DNA of 19,969 nt from Pseudolysinimonas_A sp049651805 (GTDB taxonomy: Bacteria > Actinomycetota > Actinomycetes > Actinomycetales > Microbacteriaceae): NCBI RefSeq assembly GCF_049651805.1, contig NZ_JBASCU010000064.1, forward strand, positions 1-19,969. The letters run 5' to 3'. The notes under the pieces are model-generated. The model was not told the origin of the DNA and ran no database searches. It saw only the letters and a list, made by a program, of their open reading frames with translations. This document shows positions 12,601 to 19,969 of the stretch, one piece after another. Numbering within the stretch: position 1 is the stretch's first letter; every line of letters begins with the position of its first letter. The position numbers were made by a program, and so were the translations under genes.

Positions 12601-15230
12601 CGCGTCCCGACAGCGCGCCGGCCCCGAACGCGGTCGACGACCAGATCGAGATGAAGCCCGGCCGCACGGCAACGGTCGCGGTGGGACTCAACGACTCAGA
12701 CCCGAGCGGCTACGAGATCGAGGTGCTGCCCGACCTGCTCGAGGTCGACCCCGCGCTGACGGCGACGGTCGACGGCAGCAAGATCGTCGTCGAAGCACCC
12801 GAAGCCGAAGGCACCTACACGGTCAGGTACGCCATCACCAACAATCACGGCGGCGAAGATGACGCGTTCCTCATCGTGCGGGTGACCGAGAACGCCGCCC
12901 CCGTCTTCCCGACCGCTCTCGACTACTTCGTGCCGGTGGACGACATCGCGGGCGAAGACTCGGTCGCGGTCGACCTCGACGGTCTCATCGGCAACCCGGC
13001 GGGTCTTGACGGCGACCTGGTCGTCACCCTGGAGGGCACGAACGCCGGGATGGCGACGGTCGAGGAGGGCGCTCAGACGGTCGTCGTGCGACCCGGCGAG
13101 CGCCGTGCGGCGATCGCCTACCGCGTGACCAACCCCGATGACGGTCTCACGGCGACCGCGTTCATCGTGGTGCCCCCCGCGGTCGGAAGCGACTACGCCC
13201 CGCCGCCTCGGCTGCGTTCCGACCTCGGGCCCCAGGTCATCCAGATGAACGGCTCCCGCGAGTGGGACCTCGCCGACATCGTGGTCGTGCCCTCAGAGAA
13301 ACCGCCCATCCTCGTCGACGCCGAGAGTGTGACCGCGACCCACAGCGACGGCAGCGACCTCGTCGTCGACGGCGACACCATCCGGTTCACCGCCTCGCCC
13401 GACTTCCGCGGCATCGCCTCGATCACGTTCCGGGTCACCGACGGGGCGACCGGTGACGATCCCGACGGTCGCGAGGCGCTGTTGACCATGGGGCTCATCG
13501 TCGGCGATCCCGAGTTCGCCGACGTGCCTCCCGCGTTCACCACCCAGACGGTGACCATCGAGGCCGGCGAGGCCGCTCGGGTCGTCGACCTGCGCGCCTC
13601 GACGGCGCATCCGAACCCGGCCGTGGCCGGAGACTTCCAGTACAGCGGCCTGAGCGGGCAGACCGCCGACATCGCGGCCGACATCTCCGGCGGCACCCTC
13701 TCGATCTCGGCGCCTCTCGGCGTGCAGCCCGGCGCCACCGCGACACTGGCGTTCACGGTGCGCTACCGCGACTACGTGGTGCCCGGCACGGTGCGGGTCA
13801 CCGTCGTGCGATCGACGCGGCCGCTCACGCAGGCCGTCGAGGATGCCGAGAAGGGTCGGCGGGGCGTGAGCGACACGGTCGATGTGCTGGCGAACGACTA
13901 CAACCCGTTCGCCGCCGACGGTCAGCCGCTGCGCGTGCTCTCGGCGGTGATCGAGAACGCCGCCGAATCCCAAGCGAGTGTCGACTTCACCGCCGACGGC
14001 GAGGTCACCGTGCAACCCGGATCCGCGTTCATCGGCGTGGTCAGCGTCGTGTACACCGTCGAAGACGCCACCCGGGATGCCGGCCGGCAGGTGCAAGGAC
14101 GACTGCTCTATACGGTGCGCGACGTGCCGGGAAAGGTCGCGACGCCCACCTTCGTCGAAGGCGACCGGCAGGTGACGCTCGAGTGGGACGCCCCGGCGAC
14201 CAACGGCGAGCCGATCACCCAGTACACGCTTCTCTGGTCGGGCGGCTCCCCCGTCACGGTACCCGGCAGTTCGGCGTCGTACACCTTCACCGGCCTGACC
14301 AACGGCGACCCCTATACCTTCCAGGTGCGGGCGACCAACGCGGTCGGTCAGGGCGAGATCTCCGACCCGAGCGCGACGGCGCGGCCCTTCGGCGCGCCGT
14401 CGGCGGTGACCAGTGCGACCGCGACGGGTTCCTCCAACGGGTCGGGCGACGTCATCCTGAACTGGAGTGGGGCCGGCGGTAACGGTCGCACGATCGATGG
14501 GTACCGCATCACGGTGAGCCCCGGAGGTGCGGTCGTGAGCGTCGGCAACGTCACGACGACGACGGTTCCCGGCCGGGTGGGCACAGCATCCTCGTACTCG
14601 ATCGTGACCCTCGGCCCCGGTGGCGAGAGTGCGCCGTTCTCATCGACCAACGCCGGCACCCCGCGCCCCGGCCCGCCGGCCAGTGCGAGCGCCTCGTGGT
14701 CGGGCACCCGCGGCGACCGCACCGTCACCTTCTCCTGGACGGCCGCTCCGAGCACCGAGCCGATCACCCGCTACGAGATCCTCGTGAACAACTACCACTC
14801 GAGCTGGCAGAACGTCGGCTCGGCCACGAGCTATCAGATCACCGACGCGACGCTCGGGCAGAGTTACTCGATCCAGGTGCGCGCCGTCAGCGCCGGGCAG
14901 ACCGGAGACGCCCGCACGTCCAACTCGGTGACCCCGCTGGCTCCGGTTCCGGCGAGCTACGCGCTGTGCTGGCACAACGATTACGCGGGCTACTACAACG
15001 TCGGCATCCGCTACGCCAACACGAGCCCTGGCATCCAGCTCAAGGTCGACTTCGCCAACTCCACGGGCACGACGACCGGGGCGAACGGCACGGTGCGGCT
15101 CCGCGCCTGGCACGCCGGAGGCCTCGGCGACGGCGCCGACACCGACAACGACGACAACGACCTCATCACGATCCTCGTCAACGGAAGCGCTTACTCCACC
15201 ACCCGGTGGGGCGACGCGCCCGCCTGCTGA
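9699..15230 (+). CDS. giant membrane-anchored Ig/cadherin-like and FN3 repeat surface protein
   Basis: The 1843-residue protein has a basic N-terminus (SRNRK) and one hydrophobic helix at about 13-34, most likely an uncleaved anchor that leaves the rest outside. Residues 35-355 are beta-rich and propeller-like (VWVTNGDALLGG, HVFVVDPELGAVARVD), with C292 and C307 likely paired. An acidic linker follows (about 355-390). About 11 cadherin/Ig-like repeats of 90-110 residues start near 391, 489, 584, 679, 775, 875, 973, 1064, 1165, 1276 and 1373; the best have NRPPIARDD and DNDTDPDGD-type Ca2+ motifs. Three FN3 domains start near 1476, 1564 and 1655. The last 97 residues form a cap with C1757, an acidic DTDNDDND run and a terminal Cys1843. 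No LPXTG or C-terminal anchor is seen. The likely role is a long adhesin or envelope fibre. ATG 9699 has an AGGA site 7 nt upstream. Confidence 0.9.
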   Translation: MGIVGSISRNRKAAASALVIALLAGVPVAFAVLHDGFPVSDVDLQARDVWVTNGDALLGGRLNRQIEELDGSVSGQSAALDVVQNPAHVFVVDPELGAVARVDPAYTTLVEPVDIPPGSSVALGGSTLAILSPRGQLWALDVANALVFDPTSIPAAELGRGGLATVTTEGVVLAASFADQIALRIEAPGIPATSTPLAVPEKAQIAAVGDRMVLFDETANRLVRADGETVELPDAAYRLQQTGPARGEVVLATATALLYVADGGAVRTVSADLDGPVAGPDDVSAPVAVDGCVHGAWGGAQRYLLVCDDDDPVAHDIPQRTQGSRLEFRVNGSVVALNDLDNGNVWLLDDEMRLVANWDEVTPPEEQETEDGDEKASTQSFEDTLAERTETNRPPIARDDEYGVRDGRTTILAVLDNDTDPDGDVLTIARHTEVPAAVGIIDVIDGGRALQFTPALGATSASFRYTIDDGRAGGVAEASVTVRVTPHDSNAAPAAQRETLVSVESGGAITYNVLGDFRDPDGDDIYLADASPASSDIVRFTPDGTLTFEHRSGEPGVKEVAFTVSDGVLASSGVLAVSVEPRGSLAPIGTPDFATAFVGESVAIEPLKNDIAPNGEALTLLDVDDVPTDAIVAPNRERGTVTFQAAAAGTYYFLYSLAAGPSSSIGIVRVDVLPDPQAILPPIAVKDTAFLRAGEPTIVEVLVNDGSPDGSVLAVQSVDTGGIAPGVTVEALGNAVIRISSSGALTTQTQFRYTVSDGAQSATAGVTVVPVPPIVNRQPPIARDDRVRVRAGDVASADVLANDEHPDQSLLVLAAELVETADAGDGLVFVGDGTVRYQAGETPGEFSVVYRVADQYGESATARVTFVVVGADDETNQPPVPLPQTARVFAGATIPIELPLDGIDPDGDSVVIVGLERTPALGVVDAVSPTSIQYTADRAAGGTDTIGYVVEDSFGAQAVGILTIGVIPRPDSAPAPNAVDDQIEMKPGRTATVAVGLNDSDPSGYEIEVLPDLLEVDPALTATVDGSKIVVEAPEAEGTYTVRYAITNNHGGEDDAFLIVRVTENAAPVFPTALDYFVPVDDIAGEDSVAVDLDGLIGNPAGLDGDLVVTLEGTNAGMATVEEGAQTVVVRPGERRAAIAYRVTNPDDGLTATAFIVVPPAVGSDYAPPPRLRSDLGPQVIQMNGSREWDLADIVVVPSEKPPILVDAESVTATHSDGSDLVVDGDTIRFTASPDFRGIASITFRVTDGATGDDPDGREALLTMGLIVGDPEFADVPPAFTTQTVTIEAGEAARVVDLRASTAHPNPAVAGDFQYSGLSGQTADIAADISGGTLSISAPLGVQPGATATLAFTVRYRDYVVPGTVRVTVVRSTRPLTQAVEDAEKGRRGVSDTVDVLANDYNPFAADGQPLRVLSAVIENAAESQASVDFTADGEVTVQPGSAFIGVVSVVYTVEDATRDAGRQVQGRLLYTVRDVPGKVATPTFVEGDRQVTLEWDAPATNGEPITQYTLLWSGGSPVTVPGSSASYTFTGLTNGDPYTFQVRATNAVGQGEISDPSATARPFGAPSAVTSATATGSSNGSGDVILNWSGAGGNGRTIDGYRITVSPGGAVVSVGNVTTTTVPGRVGTASSYSIVTLGPGGESAPFSSTNAGTPRPGPPASASASWSGTRGDRTVTFSWTAAPSTEPITRYEILVNNYHSSWQNVGSATSYQITDATLGQSYSIQVRAVSAGQTGDARTSNSVTPLAPVPASYALCWHNDYAGYYNVGIRYANTSPGIQLKVDFANSTGTTTGANGTVRLRAWHAGGLGDGADTDNDDNDLITILVNGSAYSTTRWGDAPAC

Positions 15231-15255
15231 CCGACCCTCTGCCTGCCGATACCCC

Positions 15256-15261
15256 GAGGAG
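15256..15261 (+). promoter_or_regulatory. strong ribosome site GAGGAG before the MoxR gene
   Basis: GAGGAG lies 6 nt before ATG 15268. It fixes this start and gives MoxR its own strong initiation only 37 nt after the giant gene, with no terminator between. Confidence 0.7.
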
Positions 15262-15267
15262 ACATCA

Positions 15268-16236
15268 ATGCCCGTCACGCCCGAACAAGCGCAGTGGTTC
15301 GCCGACGCCTTCGACAAACTCGTCGCCAACGTCGACCAGGCGATCCTCGGCAAGCGGCACGTGCTGAAGCTCGTGCTCACCGCGATGCTCTCCGACGGGC
15401 ATGTGCTGCTGGAGGACGTTCCCGGCACCGGCAAAACGGTGCTCGCGAAGGCCCTCGCCAACACGATCGAGGGCACCCACTCCCGGGTGCAGTTCACCCC
15501 CGACCTGCTGCCGTCCGACGTCACCGGGGTGACGATCTGGGATCAGGCCGAGAGCCGGTTCGTGTTCCACCCTGGCCCGATCTTCGCCTCGGTCGTGCTG
15601 GCCGACGAGATCAACCGGGCGAGCCCGAAGACGCAGTCGGCGCTGCTCGAGGTGATGGAGGAAGGCGTCGTCACGGTCGACGGCGAAGGGCACTCGGTGG
15701 GACGGCCGTTCATGGTGATCGCGACCCAGAACCCCGTGGAGCAGGCGGGCACCTACTCGCTGCCCGAGGCGCAGCTCGACAGGTTCCTCATCAAGACCTC
15801 GCTGGGCTATCCCGACCACGCGACGGCCGTCGAGCTGCTGATGGACTCGGGCAATCGCGCCCGGGCCGCGAAGATCACCCCGATCATCGCGTCCGACGTG
15901 ATCGCCACGATGGCAGCACTGACGAGCGAGGTGCACGCCGACCCCTCGATCATGGACTACGTGTCGCACCTCGCGACCGCCACGAGGAACGACAAGGATG
16001 CCGCGCTCGGCGTGAGCATGCGCGGTGCGTTGGCGCTCGCCCGCGCGGTGCGTACCTGGGCCATCGCGGCGGGCCGCACGTTCGTCACCCCCGACGACGT
16101 CACCGATCTGGCCGTGCCGGTGCTCGCCCACCGCATCATGGTCGACCCCGAGGCGGAGTTCGCGGGCGTCACCGGCGAGCAGATCGTCGAACGGGCCCTC
16201 GCCACCGTCGCTCCTCCCGCGAGCCGCGCCGCCTGA
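15268..16236 (+). CDS. MoxR family AAA+ ATPase
   Basis: The 322-residue protein has Walker A E49-D-V-P-G-T-G-K-T57, Walker B ending A112-D-E-I-N116 with the MoxR-typical RASPKTQSALLEVMEE, a sensor region ATQNPVEQAGTYSLPEAQLDRF and a C-terminal lid. MoxR proteins are ATP-driven chaperones that help mature or insert cofactors into partner complexes, usually with a VWA-type partner. Here the next gene encodes the DUF58 partner 18 nt downstream. The location right after the giant surface protein suggests it acts on that protein or on the membrane assembly it needs (inference). No odd residue is seen; length is typical. Confidence 0.96.
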   Translation: MPVTPEQAQWFADAFDKLVANVDQAILGKRHVLKLVLTAMLSDGHVLLEDVPGTGKTVLAKALANTIEGTHSRVQFTPDLLPSDVTGVTIWDQAESRFVFHPGPIFASVVLADEINRASPKTQSALLEVMEEGVVTVDGEGHSVGRPFMVIATQNPVEQAGTYSLPEAQLDRFLIKTSLGYPDHATAVELLMDSGNRARAAKITPIIASDVIATMAALTSEVHADPSIMDYVSHLATATRNDKDAALGVSMRGALALARAVRTWAIAAGRTFVTPDDVTDLAVPVLAHRIMVDPEAEFAGVTGEQIVERALATVAPPASRAA

Positions 16237-16254
16237 CCCGGCCACCGCATCCTC

Positions 16255-17487
16255 ATGACGACGATCCGCACCCTGTTCGGTCTCGCCCGACTCGCCCTCG
16301 CGCGGGTCGGGGCCGCCGTGCGCCCGGTGGTCGGCATCGTCACCCCCCTCGGCTGGATTCTCGCGGGTTTCGCCCTCGCCGCCGGACTCGCCGGAGCTCT
16401 TCTCGGCTGGCTCGAGTTCCGGTATCTCGCCCTCACGCTCGCGGCGGGGTTGCTCGTGGCGTTCGCGTTTCTCGTCGGCCGCGCGCGGTTCCGGGTCGAG
16501 GTCGAGTTGCAGCCGCGCCGGGTCGTCGCGGGGGAGCGGGCCTTCGGCCGGCTGCTGGTGACGAACACGGCGTCGCGGCGCTCGTCGGCGACGCGTCTGG
16601 AGCTTCCGGTGGGGCGGGGAATGGCCGAGTTCGGCATCCCGGCACTTGCGCCGCAGGTCGAGCACGAGGAGCTGTTCGCGGTGCCGACGGCGAAGCGCGC
16701 GGTGATCGTCGCGGGCCCGGCGGTGTCGGTGCGCGGCGACGCGCTCGGTCTGGTGCGCCGCGCGGTGCGGTGGTGCGACGCGGTCGAGCTCTTCGTGCAC
16801 CCGCCGACGGTGCGACTTCGGCCGTCGGCAGCGGGGCTGGTGCGCGACCTCGAGGGTGAGGTCACGGCGGCGATCACCAACAACGACCTGGCGTTCCACG
16901 CGCTTCGCCCGTACGAGCCGGGTGACGACCGGCGGTACGTGCATTGGCGCACGACGGCACGGGTCGGCCGTCTCATGGTGCGCCAGTTCAACGAGACCCG
17001 CCGGTCGGAACTCGTGCTGCTGCACGCGGCCGAAGCGCCGGGTTACGCCCGCGACGGCGTCTTCGCCGAGAGCGAGTTCGAGCTGGGCGTCTCGGTGCTC
17101 GCCTCGATCGCCGCTCAGGTGCTGCGCGAAGGCACCCGGGTGCGCATCGCCAGCGGGGCCGGGGAGTTGCGTACGGCGACGACGGTCACGATGCTCGACG
17201 ACTCGTCGCGCATCGAACCGCTCACCACGGGCACCACGCTGCGCGACTTCGCCCGCACCGCGACCCGCAGGATGCCGCCCCCGTCAGTGCTCGTGATCGT
17301 CGTGGGCTCGGCGACCCCGATCGCCGAGCTGCGCGCCGTCGATGCGCTCTTCGGCGGCGACACCCGCACGATCGGCCTGCGCGTCGAGGCTGGCGCCGAC
17401 CCGCGCATCGCGATCATCTCCGGGCTCAGCGTCGTCACCATCGGCGCCCTCTCGGATCTGCCGCAACTGATGCGGAAGCTGTCATGA
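16255..17487 (+). CDS. DUF58 domain-containing membrane protein
   Basis: The 410-residue protein has two membrane helices at about 30-75. A beta-sandwich-like stretch follows (RFRVEVELQPRRVVAGERAFGRLLV), then the DUF58 signature R218-P-Y-E-P-G-D-D-R-R-Y-V-H-W-R232-T-T-A-R. The C-terminal part resembles a von Willebrand A-like alpha/beta fold (RSELVLLHAAEAP, PSVLVIVVGSA). DUF58 proteins are almost always encoded with MoxR and are thought to be its adaptor or target at the membrane. No ribosome site precedes ATG 16255, so translation may be coupled to MoxR. The stop overlaps the next start by ATGA (17484-17487), showing an operon. Confidence 0.93.
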   Translation: MTTIRTLFGLARLALARVGAAVRPVVGIVTPLGWILAGFALAAGLAGALLGWLEFRYLALTLAAGLLVAFAFLVGRARFRVEVELQPRRVVAGERAFGRLLVTNTASRRSSATRLELPVGRGMAEFGIPALAPQVEHEELFAVPTAKRAVIVAGPAVSVRGDALGLVRRAVRWCDAVELFVHPPTVRLRPSAAGLVRDLEGEVTAAITNNDLAFHALRPYEPGDDRRYVHWRTTARVGRLMVRQFNETRRSELVLLHAAEAPGYARDGVFAESEFELGVSVLASIAAQVLREGTRVRIASGAGELRTATTVTMLDDSSRIEPLTTGTTLRDFARTATRRMPPPSVLVIVVGSATPIAELRAVDALFGGDTRTIGLRVEAGADPRIAIISGLSVVTIGALSDLPQLMRKLS

Positions 17488-19814
17488 GCGCGCGCACTTT
17501 CACCGGCAGGATCGGGGCGGATGTCGGCATCCATTCGCTTCTCGCGCTGATCGGCATCGTCGGGCTGGCGACCAGCTTCGACGACCTGGGCTGGCTGCTC
17601 GCCGGGGCGGGCGGCCTCGTCGTCGGCACCGCCGCCGCGCTCGCCGCCAAGCTGCTGCGCCTCGGGGCCCTCACCACGGTGGTGCTGGCCCTCGCCGCCT
17701 ACGTGCTCTTCGGCAGTGCGCTCGCCGTGCCCGAGCAGGCACTGTTCGGCGTCGTCCCCACCGGCACGAGCCTGACCAGCCTGGTGTTCGGCGCCGTGTG
17801 GGGCTGGAACGACCTGCTCACCCTCGCGGCACCCGTCGACCTTCCCGACTACGTGACCGTCGTGCCGTACGTGTCGGCGTGGCTCGTCGGCCTGGTCGGC
17901 GCGACGCTCGCCGCCCGCTGGCTGCCCAGCCGTCCGCGCACCTCGTGGCGGGCGGCGCTGTTGCTCGTCGGCCCGGTGCTGCTGTACCTGGCGTCGATCC
18001 TGCTCGGCACGCGTGAGCCGTTCCAGCCGGGTCTGCGCGGGGTGGTCTTCGCCGCTGTCGCGCTGGTCTGGCTGGGCTGGCGGCAGGGAGCCGCCGACCG
18101 GGTGCACGTCGCCGGCGGCGGCATGCTACGCCGCCGCATCACCGGCACGGCGGTGCTCGTCGGCGCGGCGGTCGCCCTCGGCACATTGAGTGGGGCGGCG
18201 CTCGTCCCCCCACCGGATCGCTTCGTGCTGCGCGAACGCATCGAGCCGCCGTATGAGCCGCTCGACTTCGCGAGCCCGCTCGCGGGATTCCGGCAGTATT
18301 CGAAGCTGCTCGAAGACGAGGCCCTCTTCACCGTGGCCGGACTCGAACCGGGTCAGCGACTGCGGCTCGCGACGATGGATGCCTACGACGGCCGCATCTG
18401 GACGGTGGCGGGCGCGCAGATCTCATCGACCGGGTCGGGCAGTTTCGCCCTCGTCGGCCCCGAGATCCCGGCGCCGACCCTGGTGAACCCGGCGGGGGAG
18501 CAGTCGCTGCAGATCGAGATCCTCGACTACGCCGACGTGTGGATTCCGGGAGTCGGGTACGCGCAGACGCTGACGATCCCGGGTGCCTCCCGCGACGAGT
18601 TGCAGGGACTGCGCTACAACGCTGCGACGGGCAGCGCTGTGATCACGTCAGGTCTCGCCGAGGGCGATCTGGTGCATTCGACGGCGGTGCTGCAACAGAC
18701 CGACATCTCCGACGACGATCTCGTCGAGACCCCGGTCGCGCGGGTCGAGCTGGCCCCGGTGACCGTCATCCCCGACATCGTCGCGTCGAAAGCGCTCGAG
18801 TTCGCCGGCGACGCGACGTCGCCGATCGAGCAGCTGCGGGCGATCGAGTTGACCCTTCAGTCGACCGGCTACTTCTCGCGGGGCACCGCCTCTGACACGA
18901 CGCCGTCCGTCGCCGGGCACGGGGCCGACCGGCTCAGCGACCTGCTCACCAGCACCGTGATGGTCGGCGATGAGGAGCAGTACGCGTCGGCGTTCGCTCT
19001 GATGGCCCGAAGCCTCGGCTATCCGGCACGGGTCGTCATGGGGTTCGCGCCCGACGTCGACGACGACGACGAGACGGTCACCGTCACCGGGCACGACGTC
19101 ACCGCGTGGGTCGAGGTGGCCTTCGAAGGGGTCGGCTGGATCGCGTTCTCGCCGACGCCCGACCAGACCGATGTGCCGCAGGACCAAGACCCGAAGCCGC
19201 AGACCGAGCCGCAGCCACAGGTGCGCCAGCCTCCCCGCTCCGCGGCCGAACAAGACGACCTGGTCACCGCGGTCGATGTCGACGACGGCGATTCCGACGA
19301 TCCGGCCGGTCTCGACATCCCGGGCTGGCTGGTCGCCGTCGGGCTCGCGCTGCTCATCCCGGGGGTTCTGGTGTTCGGGCCGCTTCTCGTGGTTGCCCGG
19401 CTCAAGGCGGCCCGCGCGCGGCGTCGCCGGTTTGCTGCCGAACCGCACGAATCGGTGCGCGGCGCGTGGGACGAACTGGTCGACCGGTACTCGGAACTGG
19501 GGCTCGCCGTGCCGGTCCGGGCGACCCGGCTCCGTACCGCGCGTGTGCTCGCCGGGCAGGTCGGCGTCGTCGGCCTGGTTCCTGCCGCCGAACGCGTCGA
19601 CGCCGCCGTCTTCGGCGACGCGCCGGTCGGCGACACGATGGTCGCAGTCGCGTGGAATGAGACCGACGACCTCGTGCGTGCCGCCTACGACGGCGTTCCG
19701 CCGCGGGCGCGGTTGCTCAGCCGCTATCGCCTGAGTTCGGTCCGGGCGTGGCTCAACGCGGCGTCGGCCCGCGTGGAACTCGCCCGGTCGCGGCAGGCGA
19801 GTCGAGTCCGCTAG
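17484..19814 (+). CDS. TgpA-like polytopic protein with a degenerate (pseudo) transglutaminase domain
   Basis: The 776-residue protein begins with about six to seven membrane helices (residues 15-240, DUF3488/TgpA type). A large extracellular part (about 245-605) contains the transglutaminase-like core, followed by a Pro/Gln-rich acidic linker, a further helix at about 609-632 and a cytoplasmic tail (AWDELVDRYSELGL). In the core, canonical G-x-C-E-H/Q-F-A reads G-D-E497-E-Q-Y-A, so the nucleophilic Cys is Glu. D-A-H-A-W-x-E-V reads D-V-T540-A-W-V-E-V, so the His is Thr; a His at 537 is three residues earlier. V-D-P-T reads F-S556-P-T, so the Asp is Ser. The fold seems kept and the chemistry lost. 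ATG 17484 overlaps the DUF58 stop by 4 nt. It probably works with MoxR and DUF58 at the envelope. Confidence 0.9.
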   Translation: MSARTFTGRIGADVGIHSLLALIGIVGLATSFDDLGWLLAGAGGLVVGTAAALAAKLLRLGALTTVVLALAAYVLFGSALAVPEQALFGVVPTGTSLTSLVFGAVWGWNDLLTLAAPVDLPDYVTVVPYVSAWLVGLVGATLAARWLPSRPRTSWRAALLLVGPVLLYLASILLGTREPFQPGLRGVVFAAVALVWLGWRQGAADRVHVAGGGMLRRRITGTAVLVGAAVALGTLSGAALVPPPDRFVLRERIEPPYEPLDFASPLAGFRQYSKLLEDEALFTVAGLEPGQRLRLATMDAYDGRIWTVAGAQISSTGSGSFALVGPEIPAPTLVNPAGEQSLQIEILDYADVWIPGVGYAQTLTIPGASRDELQGLRYNAATGSAVITSGLAEGDLVHSTAVLQQTDISDDDLVETPVARVELAPVTVIPDIVASKALEFAGDATSPIEQLRAIELTLQSTGYFSRGTASDTTPSVAGHGADRLSDLLTSTVMVGDEEQYASAFALMARSLGYPARVVMGFAPDVDDDDETVTVTGHDVTAWVEVAFEGVGWIAFSPTPDQTDVPQDQDPKPQTEPQPQVRQPPRSAAEQDDLVTAVDVDDGDSDDPAGLDIPGWLVAVGLALLIPGVLVFGPLLVVARLKAARARRRRFAAEPHESVRGAWDELVDRYSELGLAVPVRATRLRTARVLAGQVGVVGLVPAAERVDAAVFGDAPVGDTMVAVAWNETDDLVRAAYDGVPPRARLLSRYRLSSVRAWLNAASARVELARSRQASRVR

Positions 19815-19824
19815 GAAGGATGCC

Positions 19825-19969
19825 GTGGAGATCCGACTGGTACCCGACGCGCCCGGGGCGTGGCTCGTCTACGACCTCGGCACGCTGGTGTTCGCGATTC
19901 CGCCCGAGTTCCGCGCCGCCGCCGACGCGATCGCCGCGATTCCGCCCGGCGACGTGGGCGGGGTGCTGG
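19825..19969 (+). CDS. unrecognised protein, N-terminal part (cut by window end)
   Basis: The GTG at 19825 follows the ribosome site GGAAGG (19814-19819) by 5 nt, and the frame shows normal high-GC third-position usage. The first 48 residues, starting VEIRLVPDAPGAWLVYD, lack a signal peptide and look like a small alpha/beta cytosolic domain. A nearby ATG (19820) opens a different frame with poor codon use and was not chosen. The gene lies 10 nt after the TgpA-like gene and is therefore part of the same operon. In related clusters as I recall them, FHA or PP2C genes follow, but nothing in these residues shows either. Confidence 0.6.
   Translation, partial: MEIRLVPDAPGAWLVYDLGTLVFAIPPEFRAAADAIAAIPPGDVGGVL

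Noticed and set aside
10871..14127. Tandem DNA repeats in the giant gene
   Set aside because: The repeats are visible at protein level only. DNA copies are too diverged to be recent tandem duplications.
19820..19969. ATG 19820 frame for the last gene
   Set aside because: It would place the start inside the ribosome site and gives an Arg/Ser/Pro-rich product with poor codon use.

Overview
The window is high-GC DNA of an actinobacterium, most likely a member of the Microbacteriaceae or a close relative. The grounds are strong G/C preference at third codon positions, many GTG starts, several start codons placed about 6-7 nt behind a -10-like hexamer (candidate leaderless mRNAs), and an actinobacterial-type cluster of Ser/Thr kinase, giant Ig-like protein, MoxR, DUF58 and transglutaminase-fold protein. 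The taxon is inferred from gene content and composition, not measured.

Region 1 (1-1984) holds the last 41 codons of an IS630-type transposase cut by the window edge, then a REP-like imperfect palindrome. A divergent pair follows: a metallo-beta-lactamase-fold hydrolase (minus) and a diacylglycerol/lipid kinase (plus). The region ends with a tRNA-Glu(CUC) that has its own promoter and an encoded CCA end.

Region 2 (1985-4333) looks like a small accessory insertion next to the tRNA. It contains an IS256-family element reduced by two internal deletions and a nonsense codon but still flanked by imperfect terminal inverted repeats, then a lone Fic-family AMP-transferase-like gene with a C-terminal winged-helix region and an AT-rich, palindromic upstream region.

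Region 3 (4334-7996) is housekeeping or stress-type: a DUF6766-like membrane protein built from two repeated halves, a two-helix membrane protein of unknown function, an SRAP (HMCES/YedK-type) abasic-site protein, a small 2TM-domain protein whose C-terminus seems altered by a 1-nt frameshift, and a TerC/Alx-type metal exporter. The TerC gene has a structured leader resembling the yybP-ykoY manganese riboswitch.

Region 4 (8112-window end) is the most interesting part, a co-directional cluster with tight or overlapping junctions. It encodes a membrane Ser/Thr kinase with an FN3-like extracellular tip, an 1843-residue membrane-anchored protein (propeller-like base, about 11 cadherin/Ig-like repeats, 3 FN3 repeats and a Cys-bracketed C-terminal cap), a MoxR AAA+ ATPase, a DUF58 protein, a TgpA-like polytopic protein and the start of an unrecognised gene. 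The transglutaminase fold in the TgpA-like protein has lost Cys, His and Asp of the catalytic triad. My reading, which is inference, is that MoxR and DUF58 (chaperone and von Willebrand-like adaptor) and the pseudo-transglutaminase assemble or control the giant surface fibre, with the kinase sensing the outside. The best candidate for a poorly described system is this cluster with its apparently dead transglutaminase.
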